A stretch of 64,000 nucleotides of DNA from Pigmentiphaga aceris (GCF_008119665.1 NZ_CP043046.1:992001-1056000), one strand, 5' to 3'. Shown: positions 8,258 to 17,400, counted from the stretch's first letter. The notes: generated by a model from the letters alone, not told the origin. Numbers and translations are program-made.

Positions 8258-9061
8258 TCAGTTCGACCAGCCGCCGTCGATGATCTGCACGGTGCCGGTG
8301 GTGAAGGCCGATTCGTCGGACGAAAGATAAACCACCAAGGCGGCTACTTCTTCGGCCCGGCCGATGCGGCCGACGGGCTGGCGGGCCACGAAGGCGGCAC
8401 GCACGGCTTCTTCGCTGCTGTTGGACGCGCGTGCTTGCTCGGCGATGCGACCGCGCAGCGACGGCGATTCGATGGTGCCTGGGGCAATCGCATTGACCCG
8501 GATGCCGCGGGTGACGAAGTCTGCTGCCACCGAGCGCGTCAGACCGACCACGGCGGCCTTGGACGCACCATAGGCAAAGCGGTTGGGCACGCCTTTGACG
8601 CTGGAGGCCGCCGACGCCATGTTGATGATGGATGCGCCACGACCGCTTGCCAGCATGCCGGGCAGGAAGGCGCGGATGGTGCGGTACATGGCCTTGGCGT
8701 TCAGGTCGAAGGCGAAGTCCCAGTCCTTTTCGCTGCATTCCAGGATGTTGCCCGGGTGGACCACGCCTGCGCAGTTGAACAGGCCGTCGAGCGCGCCGTG
8801 TTCGGCTTCCAGTTTCTGGGCGAAGGCGGTGACGGCGGCGGTGTCGAGCACGTCCAGACGTGCCGTGTGCAGCGTGATCGCCGGGCTGTGCGCAGCGACT
8901 TCTGCAGCGAGTTCCGCCAGGCCGGCATCGTTCACGTCGGTGGCCCAGACTTCGGCACCGTTTTGCGCAAGCATCAACGCGGCAGCGCGGCCGATGCCGT
9001 TGGCGGCGGCGGTGACCAGGATGCGCTTGCCTTGCGTGCGTTGACCCATCGGTTGACTCAT
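8258..9061 (-). CDS. SDR-family NAD(P)-dependent oxidoreductase (2-keto-3-deoxy-L-fuconate dehydrogenase-like)
   Basis: 267 residues, start supported by AAGGA 8 nt upstream. Classical SDR features: the TAAANGIG cofactor-binding glycine motif (residues ~17-24) followed by an acidic residue in ATDVND, which favours NAD over NADP; NCAGVV; the catalytic Ser in INMASAASS; the catalytic YGASK; and PGTIESPS after the core. The C-terminal IDGGWSN is typical of the DHRS6/2-keto-3-deoxy-fuconate dehydrogenase-like group. It lies directly upstream of the FAH-family hydrolase, suggesting sequential oxidation and hydrolysis of a deoxy sugar acid. The substrate is inferred from pairing only. Confidence 0.82.
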   Translation of the reverse strand: MSQPMGQRTQGKRILVTAAANGIGRAAALMLAQNGAEVWATDVNDAGLAELAAEVAAHSPAITLHTARLDVLDTAAVTAFAQKLEAEHGALDGLFNCAGVVHPGNILECSEKDWDFAFDLNAKAMYRTIRAFLPGMLASGRGASIINMASAASSVKGVPNRFAYGASKAAVVGLTRSVAADFVTRGIRVNAIAPGTIESPSLRGRIAEQARASNSSEEAVRAAFVARQPVGRIGRAEEVAALVVYLSSDESAFTTGTVQIIDGGWSN

Positions 9062-9215
9062 TGTTGTGTCCTTACGTGCAGGTTGGCGACGGTCCGCCGC
9101 GATTGCTTTGATTTTTACATGAGAAAGAGCTTTTTATTGGTGAAATAGGCTGGTGGAATCCCTGGGAATTTCCCGTAGGCCGTGCGCAAGGGCCGGCCCA
9201 CCAACCCGATCCCTG

Positions 9216-9238
9216 TGATTCTTAATGAGAATTATTTC
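9216..9238. promoter_or_regulatory. Possible Fur-like box between the SDR gene and gdhA
   Basis: The 333-bp divergent gap 9062-9394 holds an AT-rich stretch with CTTAAT-GAGAAT-TATTTC, partly matching the repeated GATAAT hexamers of Fur sites. It lies 157 nt from gdhA and 155 nt from the SDR start. The match is modest and could be a plain AT-rich promoter region. Nothing else was recognised in this gap. Confidence 0.3.
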
Positions 9239-9394
9239 ACTAAGGGATTACCCGATATCAGCACCATTTTTGTGCATTGCGGATTAATGTGACGGCGCAC
9301 AAAAATAATTCGCACGTAAATGGTGCGTTTCGTGCGCATGCGGCCGCCTGGGCCGCATGTTTTTCTGCCGCCCGCTTTCTTCGGAGAACCGTCT

Positions 9395-10738
9395 TTGTCC
9401 TACGCCACTGCCTCCCAGTTCATCGCGCATGTCAGCCAGCGCAACGCCGATCAGCCTGAATTCCTGCAGGCGGTCAGTGAGGTGGTCCATAGCCTGTGGC
9501 CCTTCCTTGAGGCCAATCCCCGTTACCGCGATCCGGGTCTGCTTGAAACCCTGGTCGAACCCGATCGCGTGATCTCGTTCCGGGTGAACTGGGAAGATGA
9601 CGAAGGCCGCATCCGCGTGAACCGTGGCTACCGCGTGCAGCACAGCTCGGCCATTGGTCCGTACAAGGGCGGCATGCGTTTCCACCCGTCGGTGAACCTG
9701 TCGATTCTGAAATTCCTGGCCTTCGAGCAGACCTTCAAGAATGCGCTGACGACCCTGCCCATGGGCGGCGGCAAGGGCGGCTCAGACTTCGATCCCAAGG
9801 GCAAGTCGGACAACGAAGTGCGCCGCTTCTGCCAGGCGCTGATGCTGGAACTGTCGCGCCACCTGGGCCCGGACACCGACGTGCCGGCAGGCGACATCGG
9901 CGTGGGCGGGCGTGAAGTCGGCTTCATGGCGGGCACCTACAAACGTCTGCAAAACGATGCTGCGTGCGTGTTTACCGGCAAGGGCCGCACCTTCGGCGGC
10001 AGCCTGATCCGCCCGGAATCGACCGGTTATGGCCTGGTCTATTTTGTGGCCCACATGCTCGCGTCCAAGGGCGAATCGCTGGAAGGCAAACGCATTGCGG
10101 TGTCTGGCTCGGGCAACGTGGCGCAGTACGCGATTGAAAAGGCGTTGGCCCTGGGCGGTCGTGTGGTCACCGCATCCGATTCCGATGGCACGGTGGTCGA
10201 TCCCGACGGTTTCGACGCCGACAAGCTGGCCTTGCTGATGGACATTCGCAACGAGCGTCGCGGCCGCGTGTCAGACTACGCACGCGAACGCGGTCTGGAA
10301 TACCTGCCGGGCGCGCGTCCGTGGCGCGTGCCAGTGGACGTGGCCCTGCCGTGCGCCACGCAGAACGAACTGGACGAGCACGATGCCCGCGAACTGATCG
10401 CCCACGGCGTTCGTTGCGTGGCCGAAGGTGCCAACATGCCCACCACCCTGGCCGCCACGGAAGCGCTGATCAACGCCGGCGTGCTGTTCGGACCGGGCAA
10501 GGCCAGCAACGCCGGTGGCGTGGCAACCTCGGGCTTCGAGATGTCGCAGAACGCTGCCCGCCTGAGCTGGCGACGCGAGGAAGTGGACGCCCGTCTGCAG
10601 GAAGTCATGCGCGATATCCACGCCGCGTGCGAACGCTACGGCAAGCGCCCGGACGGCAGCATCAACTATGTCGACGGTGCCAACATCGCCGGCTTCGTGA
10701 AGGTGGCCGATGCGTTGATGGGGCAGGGCTACTGCTGA
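9395..10738 (+). CDS. gdhA: Glutamate dehydrogenase, hexameric class I (probably NADP-dependent)
   Basis: 447 residues from a TTG at 9395 (GGAGAA six bases before it), exactly the length of the E. coli enzyme; no ATG lies near the conserved start. Catalyses reversible reductive amination of 2-oxoglutarate. Substrate-binding features are YRVQHSSAIGPYKGGMRFHP, the catalytic-lysine segment PMGGGKGGSDFDPKG, and DVPAGDIGVGGREVGFM. The nucleotide fold has VSGSGNVAQYA and ends FEMSQNAARLSW. Cytosolic ammonia assimilation. Monocistronic by position; the 333-bp leader contains a possible Fur-like box. The TTG start may keep translation low. Confidence 0.95.
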   Translation: MSYATASQFIAHVSQRNADQPEFLQAVSEVVHSLWPFLEANPRYRDPGLLETLVEPDRVISFRVNWEDDEGRIRVNRGYRVQHSSAIGPYKGGMRFHPSVNLSILKFLAFEQTFKNALTTLPMGGGKGGSDFDPKGKSDNEVRRFCQALMLELSRHLGPDTDVPAGDIGVGGREVGFMAGTYKRLQNDAACVFTGKGRTFGGSLIRPESTGYGLVYFVAHMLASKGESLEGKRIAVSGSGNVAQYAIEKALALGGRVVTASDSDGTVVDPDGFDADKLALLMDIRNERRGRVSDYARERGLEYLPGARPWRVPVDVALPCATQNELDEHDARELIAHGVRCVAEGANMPTTLAATEALINAGVLFGPGKASNAGGVATSGFEMSQNAARLSWRREEVDARLQEVMRDIHAACERYGKRPDGSINYVDGANIAGFVKVADALMGQGYC

Positions 10739-10845
10739 GCTAGGCCTCGGGGATTCCCCAGGGAAACATCAGCTTTTTGTGCAACCGCAGGCACAGCGCT
10801 TGCGGAATTTTCCCGGTATCCATGATGAATATCGAGGAGAAGCAC

Positions 10846-11325
10846 ATGAATGTCTTTCCCAATGGAATTCCCAGCCCCACGGCTGTTGATGCAGACCTCG
10901 CAGAACAAGCCCGGCCGGGTCATGGCGTGCCTTCACAAGACCCGGACCCGGCTGCGCAGCAGCTGTTGTCGCCGGAAGAGTCAGCACGTGAAGCCAAGTC
11001 GGCCTATCTGGGCGGCGGCGTGGCGGTAGGTGCTGCAGCAGGGGCGGCTATTGGCGTGGCGGTGGCCGGGCCGATTGGTGCCGTCGTTGGTGGCACGGTG
11101 GGCGCGGTGACGGGCCTGGGTGGCGGTGCGGCGGTCGGAGCAGCAGTCAGTCCTGAAGACACGCGCGACATTGGCGAGATGCCAATTGAGCCGACTGACC
11201 GTGATCCGCGTGCGCTGAACCCGACGGCGGTTCACCCGGGTGCGGTGCATCCCACTGCGGAAACGGCGATAGCGGACACCATCATCGATCCGGCCTTGCC
11301 GCGTGCAGGGGATACTCGTCCATAA
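10846..11325 (+). CDS. Small glycine-zipper protein with a Pro/Ala/His repeat tail, unknown function
   Basis: 159 residues from the ATG at 10846, preceded by GAGGAG. There is no signal peptide. Residues ~55-105 form a Gly/Ala/Val-rich stretch (GGGVAVGAAAGAAIGVAVAG and onward) of the glycine-zipper type that packs in or against membranes. The tail carries three 5-residue units of the pattern P-x-A-V-H (encoded at 11221-11265 with a 15-bp period), followed by acidic residues. The gene is followed by a strong terminator, so it is a separate unit. Similar small proteins in Burkholderiales are annotated only as hypothetical; envelope stress or membrane association is a guess. Confidence 0.7.
   Translation: MNVFPNGIPSPTAVDADLAEQARPGHGVPSQDPDPAAQQLLSPEESAREAKSAYLGGGVAVGAAAGAAIGVAVAGPIGAVVGGTVGAVTGLGGGAAVGAAVSPEDTRDIGEMPIEPTDRDPRALNPTAVHPGAVHPTAETAIADTIIDPALPRAGDTRP
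11221..11265 (+). repeat. Three degenerate 15-bp units in the glycine-zipper gene
   Basis: The units 11221-11235, 11236-11250 and 11251-11265 encode PTAVH, PGAVH and PTAET. The period is in frame (five codons) and the copies differ at several bases, so the array is old or under relaxed selection. Confidence 0.7.
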
Positions 11326-11384
11326 GCAGATGAGTACGGATCGGCCTTGGCAGAAACCTGGGCAAGTTCCTGAGCACCAAAGAA

Positions 11385-11421
11385 AAAGCCTGCACTGTTG
11401 CGAGTGCAGGCTTTGTTTTTT
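11385..11421. terminator. Bidirectional rho-independent terminator between the glycine-zipper gene and ahpF
   Basis: A perfect 12-bp stem, AAAGCCTGCACT (11385-11396) with AGTGCAGGCTTT (11403-11414), has a 6-nt loop, a T-rich tail on the plus strand (to 11421) and an A-run on the other side that gives a T-tract on the minus strand. It serves both convergent genes. Confidence 0.88.
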
Positions 11422-11510
11422 CGTGCGGAGTTCAGCGATCAAGCAAGTTCATCATCTGCAGCTACCAACAGCGCACATCCAGTGTCAGCAACCGCAGTGA
11501 TGATGCTCGA

Positions 11511-13127
11511 TCAAGGCATCGCAGCCACGTCAGCCGGTTCGTTCACGAACGGTGCTTCCGTGTCTTCGTCTTCCGTCACCGACGAGCGGATCAGGTGGTC
11601 AAAGGCACCCAGCGCAGCCTTTGCACCGTCACCGGCAGCAATGATGATCTGCTTGAACGGCACCGTGGTCACGTCACCAGCAGCGAACACGCCCGGCAGC
11701 GAGGTCTGACCACGTGCATCGACTTCGATCTCACCGTGCTTGGACAAGGCGATGGTGCCCTTGAGCCACTCGGTATTCGGCACCAGACCGATCTGCACGA
11801 ACACGCCTTCCAGCTCAACGCTGTGGATCGCACCCGATGCACGGTCTTGATAGACCAGGCCATTGACCTTCTTGCCGTCGCCCGTAATTTCGGTCGTCTG
11901 GGCATTGGTGATCACGGTCACGTTCGGCAGGCTGCGCAGCTTCTTCTGCAACACAGCGTCTGCACGCAATTCATGGCCGAATTCGATCAGCGTGACATGA
12001 GCCACGATACCGGCCAGGTCGATCGCTGCTTCGACACCAGAGTTACCGCCGCCGACCACGGCCGTGCGCTTGCCCTTGAACAGCGGACCGTCGCAGTGCG
12101 GGCAGTAGGCCACGCCATGATTGCGGTACTTCTGTTCGCCGGGCACGTTGATTTCGCGCCAGCGGGCACCGGTGGACAAGACCACGCTGCGGCTGCGCAG
12201 GGTTGCGCCGCTGGCCAACTTGATCTCGACCAGGCCCTTGTTCAAAGCCAGCGATTCAGCGCGTTGCAGGTTGATGATATCCACGTCGTAGGCACGCACA
12301 TGCTGTTCCAGTGCGGCAGCGAATTTCGGGCCTTCGGTTTCTTGCACCGAGATGAAGTTCTCGATGGCCATGGTGTCCAGCACCTGGCCGCCGAAGCGTT
12401 CGGCTACCACACCAGTACGAATGCCCTTGCGAGCGGCGTACACGGCGGCGGCTGCGCCAGCCGGGCCACCGCCGACGACCAGCATGTCGAAGGTGGGCAG
12501 GTTGTCCAGCTTGGCAGCGGCGCGCTTGACGGCACCGGTGTCCAGCTTGGCCAGGATTTCTTCGACGCTGCTGCGGCCTTGGCCGAAAACTTCGCCGTTC
12601 AGATACATGGTCGGCACAGCCTGAATGTGGCGTGCTTCGACTTCGTCCTGGAACAGACCGCCGTCAATCGTCACGACCTTGATGCGCGGGTTGATCACCG
12701 ACATCACGTTCAAGGCCTGTACGACGTCCGGGCAGTTCTGGCAGGTCAGCGAGACGTAGGCCTCAAAGCTGAAATCGCCATCCAGATTGCGGATCTGCTC
12801 GATCACATCGGCATCGAGCTTGAGTGTGTGGCCGCCGACCTGGAGCAATGCCAGGACCAGCGACGTGAATTCGTGTCCGAGCGGAATTGCGGCGAAGCGC
12901 ACGCCGATGTCCGAACCGGTACGGTTGATACTGAAGGAGGGCTTGCGTTCGTTGTCGTCGCGGCTTTCGATCACCGTGATCTTGCTCGACAGCGTGGCGA
13001 TTTCCTGCAGCAGCCCGAGCATTTCGCGGGACTTGTCGCCGTCGTCCAGCGACGCGACGATCTCGATCGGCTGCGTGACCTTTTCCAGGTAGCTTTTCAA
13101 CTGGGTCTTGAGCGAGGCGTCCAACAT
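11511..13127 (-). CDS. ahpF: Alkyl hydroperoxide reductase subunit F (NADH:peroxiredoxin reductase)
   Basis: 538 residues. An N-terminal double thioredoxin fold carries CQNC with cysteines at C129 and C132, the same positions as in enterobacterial AhpF. The flavoprotein part starts near residue 215 ([21 protein letters not shown]), has the redox pair CPHC (C342/C345), the NADH site [18 protein letters not shown], and the FAD-binding [11 protein letters not shown] near the end. It passes electrons from NADH through FAD and the two dithiols to AhpC. It lies 136 nt downstream of ahpC with two stem-loops between them. Cytosolic peroxide and peroxynitrite defence. Confidence 0.97.
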   Translation of the reverse strand: MLDASLKTQLKSYLEKVTQPIEIVASLDDGDKSREMLGLLQEIATLSSKITVIESRDDNERKPSFSINRTGSDIGVRFAAIPLGHEFTSLVLALLQVGGHTLKLDADVIEQIRNLDGDFSFEAYVSLTCQNCPDVVQALNVMSVINPRIKVVTIDGGLFQDEVEARHIQAVPTMYLNGEVFGQGRSSVEEILAKLDTGAVKRAAAKLDNLPTFDMLVVGGGPAGAAAAVYAARKGIRTGVVAERFGGQVLDTMAIENFISVQETEGPKFAAALEQHVRAYDVDIINLQRAESLALNKGLVEIKLASGATLRSRSVVLSTGARWREINVPGEQKYRNHGVAYCPHCDGPLFKGKRTAVVGGGNSGVEAAIDLAGIVAHVTLIEFGHELRADAVLQKKLRSLPNVTVITNAQTTEITGDGKKVNGLVYQDRASGAIHSVELEGVFVQIGLVPNTEWLKGTIALSKHGEIEVDARGQTSLPGVFAAGDVTTVPFKQIIIAAGDGAKAALGAFDHLIRSSVTEDEDTEAPFVNEPADVAAMP

Positions 13128-13185
13128 GAATGGCTCCGGTGCGTGTATTGCGGGGATTCTTTAGAGGGGACAGCGTGGGGTCAGC

Positions 13186-13245
13186 TTCCAGGCGGCCGTA
13201 CCGCCTGGAAGTGAGGCAGCCGATTCACGGGTGTTCTGGTGAATC
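13186..13245 (-). other. Two stem-loops in the ahpC-ahpF intergenic region
   Basis: The first is a perfect 10-bp stem (TTCCAGGCGG at 13186-13195 with CCGCCTGGAA at 13201-13210, 5-nt loop). The second is GATTCAC (13222-13228) with GTGAATC (13239-13245). Neither has a T-tract. They could protect the ahpC message or partly attenuate read-through, giving more AhpC than AhpF. The role is inferred. Confidence 0.6.
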
Positions 13246-13263
13246 AGGCTGCGCGGGTAACAC

Positions 13264-13827
13264 TTAGATCTTGCCGACCAGGTCCAGCGACGGGGTCAGC
13301 GTGGCCGAGCCTTCGTTCCACTTGGCGGGGCAGACTTCGCCCGGGTGCGAGGCGACGTACTGAGCTGCCTTGACCTTGCGCAGCAGTTCGGTTGCGTCAC
13401 GGCCGATGCCGTTGTCATGGATTTCGTACAGCTTGATCTGGCCTTCGGGGTTGATCACGAAGGTACCGCGCAGGGCCATGCCTTCTTCTTCGATCAGCAC
13501 TTCGAAGTTGCGCGACAGCACGGTGGTCGGGTCGCCGATCAGCGGATACTTGACCTTGCCGATAGCGTCCGAGGTGTCGTGCCATGCCTTGTGTGCGAAG
13601 TGGCTGTCGGTCGACACGCCGTAGACTTCCACGCCCAGCTTCTGGAATTCGGCGTAGTTGTCGGCCAAGTCTTCCAGTTCGGTCGGGCACACGAAGGTGA
13701 AATCGGCGGGGTAGAACACCACGACAGACCACTTGCCCTTCAGGTCGTCAGCGGTGACCGGCACGAATTTGCCATTGTGATAAGCGGTGGCCGAGAACGG
13801 CTTGACTTGGGTATTGATCAGGGACAT
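13264..13827 (-). CDS. ahpC: Alkyl hydroperoxide reductase subunit C (2-Cys peroxiredoxin)
   Basis: 187 residues, the usual AhpC length. The peroxidatic cysteine C47 lies in [12 protein letters not shown], and the resolving cysteine C166 in [10 protein letters not shown]. Between them are [12 protein letters not shown] and the Arg in [13 protein letters not shown] that activates the peroxidatic thiolate. It reduces H2O2 and organic peroxides and is recycled by the AhpF gene just downstream. The 243-bp upstream region has two palindromes and a candidate OxyR site. Confidence 0.97.
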   Translation of the reverse strand: MSLINTQVKPFSATAYHNGKFVPVTADDLKGKWSVVVFYPADFTFVCPTELEDLADNYAEFQKLGVEVYGVSTDSHFAHKAWHDTSDAIGKVKYPLIGDPTTVLSRNFEVLIEEEGMALRGTFVINPEGQIKLYEIHDNGIGRDATELLRKVKAAQYVASHPGEVCPAKWNEGSATLTPSLDLVGKI

Positions 13828-13862
13828 TGCTGTTTCCTTGTCTGTTGGCGGTGGCGAAGACC

Positions 13863-13930
13863 AAATATTAGGGGGATCCCCAATATTTGTGAAATTGATT
13901 AATCGAATATTTTCGATTGATAAATACTAT
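13863..13930 (-). promoter_or_regulatory. ahpC control region: two palindromes and a candidate OxyR site
   Basis: AAATATT (13863-13869) and AATATTT (13882-13888) bracket a GGGG/CCCC core. AATCGAA (13901-13907) pairs with TTCGATT (13912-13918). Elements spaced like an OxyR tetrad (4 bp + N7) occur at 13894 (ATTG), 13905 (GAAT), 13916 (ATTG) and 13927 (CTAT), 12 of 16 positions matching ATAG/CTAT. ahpCF is a standard OxyR target in proteobacteria; assignment here is inferred. Confidence 0.42.
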
Positions 13931-14070
13931 CGACCGGGTATGGGTTCGCCCGATCGATGCAGACCATATCGTAGCCACATGACACTAATCAAGTGCGCAT
14001 CCGCAACCAAATTCCGAACGGCAGGGGGCAGGGCGTTAAAATTCCCTTTTTTGCCGTTCCAGGATCTGCC

Positions 14071-14838
14071 GTGACCGCCGTTTCGTCCTCCGTTGTCGCT
14101 CCCTCAGTCGTCAACATTGCGGCCTATCGCTTCGTCCCGCTGGATGACCTGCCGGCATTGCGTGAAGCGGTGCTGGCGCAGGCCGGCGACTGCGGGCTGC
14201 GTGGCACCGTGCTGCTTGCGCCGGAAGGGATCAACCTTTTCTTCGCGGGCTCGCGCGAGGGCATCGATGCTTTCATGACCTGGCTGCGCGCCGATCCGCG
14301 TTTCACTGACTTGGAAACCAAGGAAAGCCTGTCGGCCGATATTCCCTTCGGCAAGCTGCTGGTGAAGATCAAGAACGAAATCATCCGCATGAACCATCCG
14401 GCGATCCGGCCTGTCGAGGGCCGCGCCCCGGCGGTGGATGCCGCCACGCTGCATCGCTGGTTGCAGACGGGCGTGGATGACAACGGCCGTGAAGTGGCGC
14501 TGCTCGACACTCGCAATGCATTCGAAGTCGACTGCGGCACCTTCGATGGTGCGATCGACTGGCGCATCGACCGCTTCACGCAATTCCCCGATGCCGTGCT
14601 GGCGCACCGCGAAGAACTGGCGGGCAAGACCATCGTCAGCTTCTGCACCGGGGGCATCCGCTGCGAGAAGGCCGCTATATATATGGCGGAAGCGGGCGTG
14701 GAAAACGTCTACCAGCTGGAAGGCGGCATTCTGAAGTACCTGGAAGTCACCGACGGGCGCGGTTACCACGGCACCTGCTTCGTGTTCGACGACCGCCGCA
14801 GCGTCGATGCGGACCTGGCACCGGCCGGCGTGGCCTGA
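14071..14838 (+). CDS. trhO: Rhodanese-domain protein, TrhO/YceA type (tRNA U34 hydroxylase)
   Basis: 255 residues from a GTG at 14071 with AGGAT upstream; the earlier in-frame start at 13993 would add a non-conserved leader. An N-terminal alpha/beta domain ([20 protein letters not shown], then [19 protein letters not shown]) precedes a rhodanese domain whose active-site loop is [16 protein letters not shown] with the catalytic cysteine. TrhO proteins use O2 to make 5-hydroxyuridine at tRNA position 34. A TAAAAT -10-like element sits at about 14036-14041. It stands alone between ahpC (divergent) and the riboflavin genes. Confidence 0.88.
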   Translation: MTAVSSSVVAPSVVNIAAYRFVPLDDLPALREAVLAQAGDCGLRGTVLLAPEGINLFFAGSREGIDAFMTWLRADPRFTDLETKESLSADIPFGKLLVKIKNEIIRMNHPAIRPVEGRAPAVDAATLHRWLQTGVDDNGREVALLDTRNAFEVDCGTFDGAIDWRIDRFTQFPDAVLAHREELAGKTIVSFCTGGIRCEKAAIYMAEAGVENVYQLEGGILKYLEVTDGRGYHGTCFVFDDRRSVDADLAPAGVA

Positions 14839-14925
14839 AGCCGACGCTTCCGGGCCTTTCCCGACGTTTTTCCAAGGTTTCTTGCACGGATCGCGGCTTA
14901 TTTCCCCGCCGATCCGCAGGCTTTA

Positions 14926-14954
14926 CCCGCCCACGGCGGGTCGGGCGCTAAAAT
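14926..14954 (+). promoter_or_regulatory. Candidate promoter region of the ribBX operon
   Basis: A CCCGCC/GGCGGG stem with a 3-nt loop (14926-14940) is followed by GCTAAAAT, whose TAAAAT (14949-14954) fits a -10 box of a kind often seen in this group; no clear -35 is visible at 17 bp. The hairpin has no T-run and could be a weak end for the upstream gene. No FMN-riboswitch-like leader is recognisable. Confidence 0.4.
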
Positions 14955-15008
14955 GCCCGCTTTCCACCGCCACGCCTGACGTCCGGGACAACCGGGCGCC
15001 TATCAGCC

Positions 15009-16223
15009 ATGTCTGCTTTGCAAGCCGCGTCAGACGCGTCTCCCGACGCCTCCTCCATTGCTTCCGTCCCCGAGATGATTGCCGAACTGCGTGCAGGTCG
15101 CATGGTCATCCTGGTTGACGAAGAAGATCGCGAGAACGAAGGTGACCTGGTCATCGCCGCCGAATTCGCCACGCCTGAAGTCATCAACTTCATGGCGCGC
15201 TACGGTCGCGGCCTGATCTGTCTGACCTTGACCGAAGCCCGCTGCAAGCAGCTTGGCCTTCAGCGCATGGTCACCAACAACGGTGCCCGTCACGGCACCA
15301 ACTTCACGGCCTCGATCGAAGCCGCCGAAGGCATCAGCACCGGCATCTCGGCTGCCGACCGGTCGCACACTGTGCTGACGGCCGTCGCCCGCGAAGCCAA
15401 GCCGTCTGATCTGGTGCAGCCCGGCCACATCTTCCCGCTGAGCGCAGCGCCGGGTGGTGTGCTGGCACGCGCCGGTCACACCGAAGCCGGTTGCGATCTG
15501 ACCGCGCTGGCAGGCCTGACGCCGGCATCGGTCATCTGCGAAGTGCTGAAAGACGACGGCACCATGGCGCGTCTGCCCGACCTGATCGAGTTCGGCAAAC
15601 AGCACAACATCAAGATCGGTACCATTGCCGACCTGATCCAGTACCGCAGCGAACATGAATCGCTGGTGCAGCGCGTGGCCGAACGTGTGGTCCAGACCTC
15701 CAGCGGTCCGTTCCACACCATCGCCTATCGCGACACGCCCAGCGGCGCCGCCCACCTGGCGCTGGTGCACGGCAAGATCGACGCGGCCCGCGAAACCCTG
15801 GTGCGCGTGCACGAACCCACGTCCATCCTCGACATTCTGGAAGTCGACAAGAGCCTGCACAGCTGGAGCGTGCCGGCCGCGCTGGACGCCTTGTCGCGTG
15901 CCGAAGCGGGCGTGCTCGTGTTGCTGAACTGTCATGGTGACGCCGCACAATTGTTCGAAGAATTCCAGGCATTGGCCGGTTTCGATGCAACGGGCGTCTG
16001 CCCGGATGCACAGGCCAACAGCCGCGACCGACTCAACCTGCGCACCTATGGCATTGGTGCGCAGATTCTCAAGGACCTCGGCGTGGGGCAGATGAAGCTC
16101 CTGGCACGTCCGCGCAAGATGCCCAGCATGACGGGCTTTGCATTGACCGTGACCGGCTATGACGCCGGTGGCGATGCTGCGTCTTCCCCCGCCTCTTCCT
16201 CATTGGATACCCCCAGCAAATGA
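15009..16223 (+). CDS. ribB: 3,4-dihydroxy-2-butanone 4-phosphate synthase with degenerate GTP-cyclohydrolase-II-like domain (RibBX type)
   Basis: 404 residues. Residues ~20-225 are a complete RibB domain: [19 protein letters not shown] (Mg-binding acids), GHIFPL and [14 protein letters not shown]. It converts ribulose 5-phosphate to formate and the four-carbon riboflavin precursor. The C-terminal half aligns in outline with RibA but lacks the zinc signature (C-x2-G-D-x3-S-x2-C-x-C): the equivalent segment reads [14 protein letters not shown]. The late motif [20 protein letters not shown] is kept. The second domain is therefore probably not catalytic, and a separate RibA is expected elsewhere. 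First gene of the ribH-nusB run. Confidence 0.93.
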   Translation: MSALQAASDASPDASSIASVPEMIAELRAGRMVILVDEEDRENEGDLVIAAEFATPEVINFMARYGRGLICLTLTEARCKQLGLQRMVTNNGARHGTNFTASIEAAEGISTGISAADRSHTVLTAVAREAKPSDLVQPGHIFPLSAAPGGVLARAGHTEAGCDLTALAGLTPASVICEVLKDDGTMARLPDLIEFGKQHNIKIGTIADLIQYRSEHESLVQRVAERVVQTSSGPFHTIAYRDTPSGAAHLALVHGKIDAARETLVRVHEPTSILDILEVDKSLHSWSVPAALDALSRAEAGVLVLLNCHGDAAQLFEEFQALAGFDATGVCPDAQANSRDRLNLRTYGIGAQILKDLGVGQMKLLARPRKMPSMTGFALTVTGYDAGGDAASSPASSSLDTPSK

Positions 16224-16717
16224 ATCCCTACACCCTGACTCCCGACCTCGACGGCGAAGGCCTGCACATCTGCATCGTGCGCGCGCGTTTCAATGAAGAA
16301 ATCGGCGTGGCCGAACTCGAATCCTGCCTGACCGAACTGGGTGCACTCGGCGTCGACGAACGCGACATCATGGTCATCACCGTGCCTGGCGCGCTGGAAA
16401 TGGGCATCACCCTGCAACGTCTGGCCGAAACCGGCGAGTTCGATGCACTGATCGCACTGGGCGCAGTCGTGCGCGGCGAAACCTACCACTTCGAAGTGGT
16501 CAGCAACGAAAGCGCATCTGCCATCACCCGTGTGGCCATGGAAACCGGTATTCCGATCGCCAACGGCATTCTGACCGTCGACACCGACGAACAAGCCATG
16601 GCACGCACGGCAGACAAGGGCCGTGATTGCGCCCGTGCTGCGGTCGAGCTGGCCAATCTGTTGTCCGCACTCGAACCCGAGTCCGACGAAGACGACGAGG
16701 AAGAAGAGGATGAGTGA
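16220..16717 (+). CDS. ribH: 6,7-dimethyl-8-ribityllumazine synthase
   Basis: 165 residues, overlapping the ribBX stop by 4 nt (ATGA). Motifs: [13 protein letters not shown] (substrate loop), [32 protein letters not shown] with the catalytic histidine region, and [20 protein letters not shown]. It condenses the four-carbon phosphate made by RibB with the pyrimidine to give lumazine. The last ~15 residues are an acidic tail rich in Asp and Glu that is not part of the family core; its coding DNA also provides the ribosome binding site and start of nusB. Cytosolic, icosahedral or pentameric assembly expected. Confidence 0.96.
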   Translation: MNPYTLTPDLDGEGLHICIVRARFNEEIGVAELESCLTELGALGVDERDIMVITVPGALEMGITLQRLAETGEFDALIALGAVVRGETYHFEVVSNESASAITRVAMETGIPIANGILTVDTDEQAMARTADKGRDCARAAVELANLLSALEPESDEDDEEEEDE

Positions 16718-17219
16718 TACCAACAACCCGGGTACCACCCCGGCCAGCGTCCCGGCCTCGGGCGGTGCGCGCCAGAACGCGCGCAGTGCGCGTCGGCGTG
16801 CGCGTGAAGTTGCGCTGCAAGGCCTGTACGAATGGCTGGTCAAAGGCGGCAACGGCCTGGAAGACCTGGGCGACGTCGATGCACATATGCGCGATGCCGA
16901 CGGTTTCTCGGAAGCCGACTTCGAGCACTACAACTCGCTCCTGAGCGGCTCGGTGCGTGATGCCGCCGCCCTGCGTGAACGTTTCGCACCGTTTGTCGAT
17001 CGTCCGATCGCCGAACTGTCGCCGGTCGAACACGGCATCTTGCTGCTGGCTACCTACGAACTGCTGCACCACGTCGACATTCCCTACAAGGTGGTGATCA
17101 ACGAGGCAGTGGAACTGGCCAAGTCCTTTGGCGGTACCGACGGCTTCAAGTTCGTCAACGGCGTGCTCGACAAGCTGGCGATCGATGTGCGCGGTGCCGA
17201 GGTTCAGGCCCGTCGCTGA
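16710..17219 (+). CDS. nusB: Transcription antitermination factor NusB
   Basis: 169 residues from the ATG at 16710, which overlaps the ribH end by 8 nt; GAGGA precedes it. A low-complexity N-terminal segment of ~20 residues ([13 protein letters not shown]) is followed by the helical NusB fold: [55 protein letters not shown] and [10 protein letters not shown]. Binds boxA RNA with NusE for rRNA antitermination. The ribH-nusB linkage is typical of proteobacteria. Confidence 0.95.
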   Translation: MSDTNNPGTTPASVPASGGARQNARSARRRAREVALQGLYEWLVKGGNGLEDLGDVDAHMRDADGFSEADFEHYNSLLSGSVRDAAALRERFAPFVDRPIAELSPVEHGILLLATYELLHHVDIPYKVVINEAVELAKSFGGTDGFKFVNGVLDKLAIDVRGAEVQARR

Positions 17220-17260
17220 TCGCGACAGGCTGACCGCTATTCAATTGAATCCGTTCAATT

Positions 17261-17385
17261 GATCTTCGCCAGAATGATCTTCGCCAAGATCCCTTGCGAC
17301 GGATCGATCTTCACCAGATCGATCGTCGCCAGGCTGGCGTGCGTTGAGTCAAGCTGCGTTGGGTCAAGCTGTATTCAGCCAAGCC
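17261..17385 (+). repeat. Two sets of short degenerate tandem repeats upstream of thiL
   Basis: Four copies of a GATCTTCGCCAG-like 12-mer start at 17261, 17276, 17306 and 17321. They are followed by 15-bp units at 17341 (GCGTTGAGTCAAGCT), 17356 (GCGTTGGGTCAAGCT) and a decayed third at 17371. If thiL starts at the TTG at 17344, the second set encodes the 5-residue periodic peptide SQAAL/GQAVF/SQASP. Confidence 0.75.
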
Positions 17386-17400
17386 TCGCCAGGTCGCCTC

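Noticed and set aside
14839..15008. FMN riboswitch before ribBX
   Set aside because: The gap is only ~170 bp and I could not find the conserved RFN-element segments; only a short hairpin and a -10-like box are visible.
15009..16223. Fully bifunctional RibBA
   Set aside because: The second domain lacks the zinc-ligand cysteines and the GTP-binding loop, so it is called RibBX type.
17261..17385. Repeat cluster considered as a CRISPR-like array
   Set aside because: Units are 12-15 bp, degenerate and nearly contiguous, with no 25-40 bp repeats or unique spacers and no cas genes in the window.
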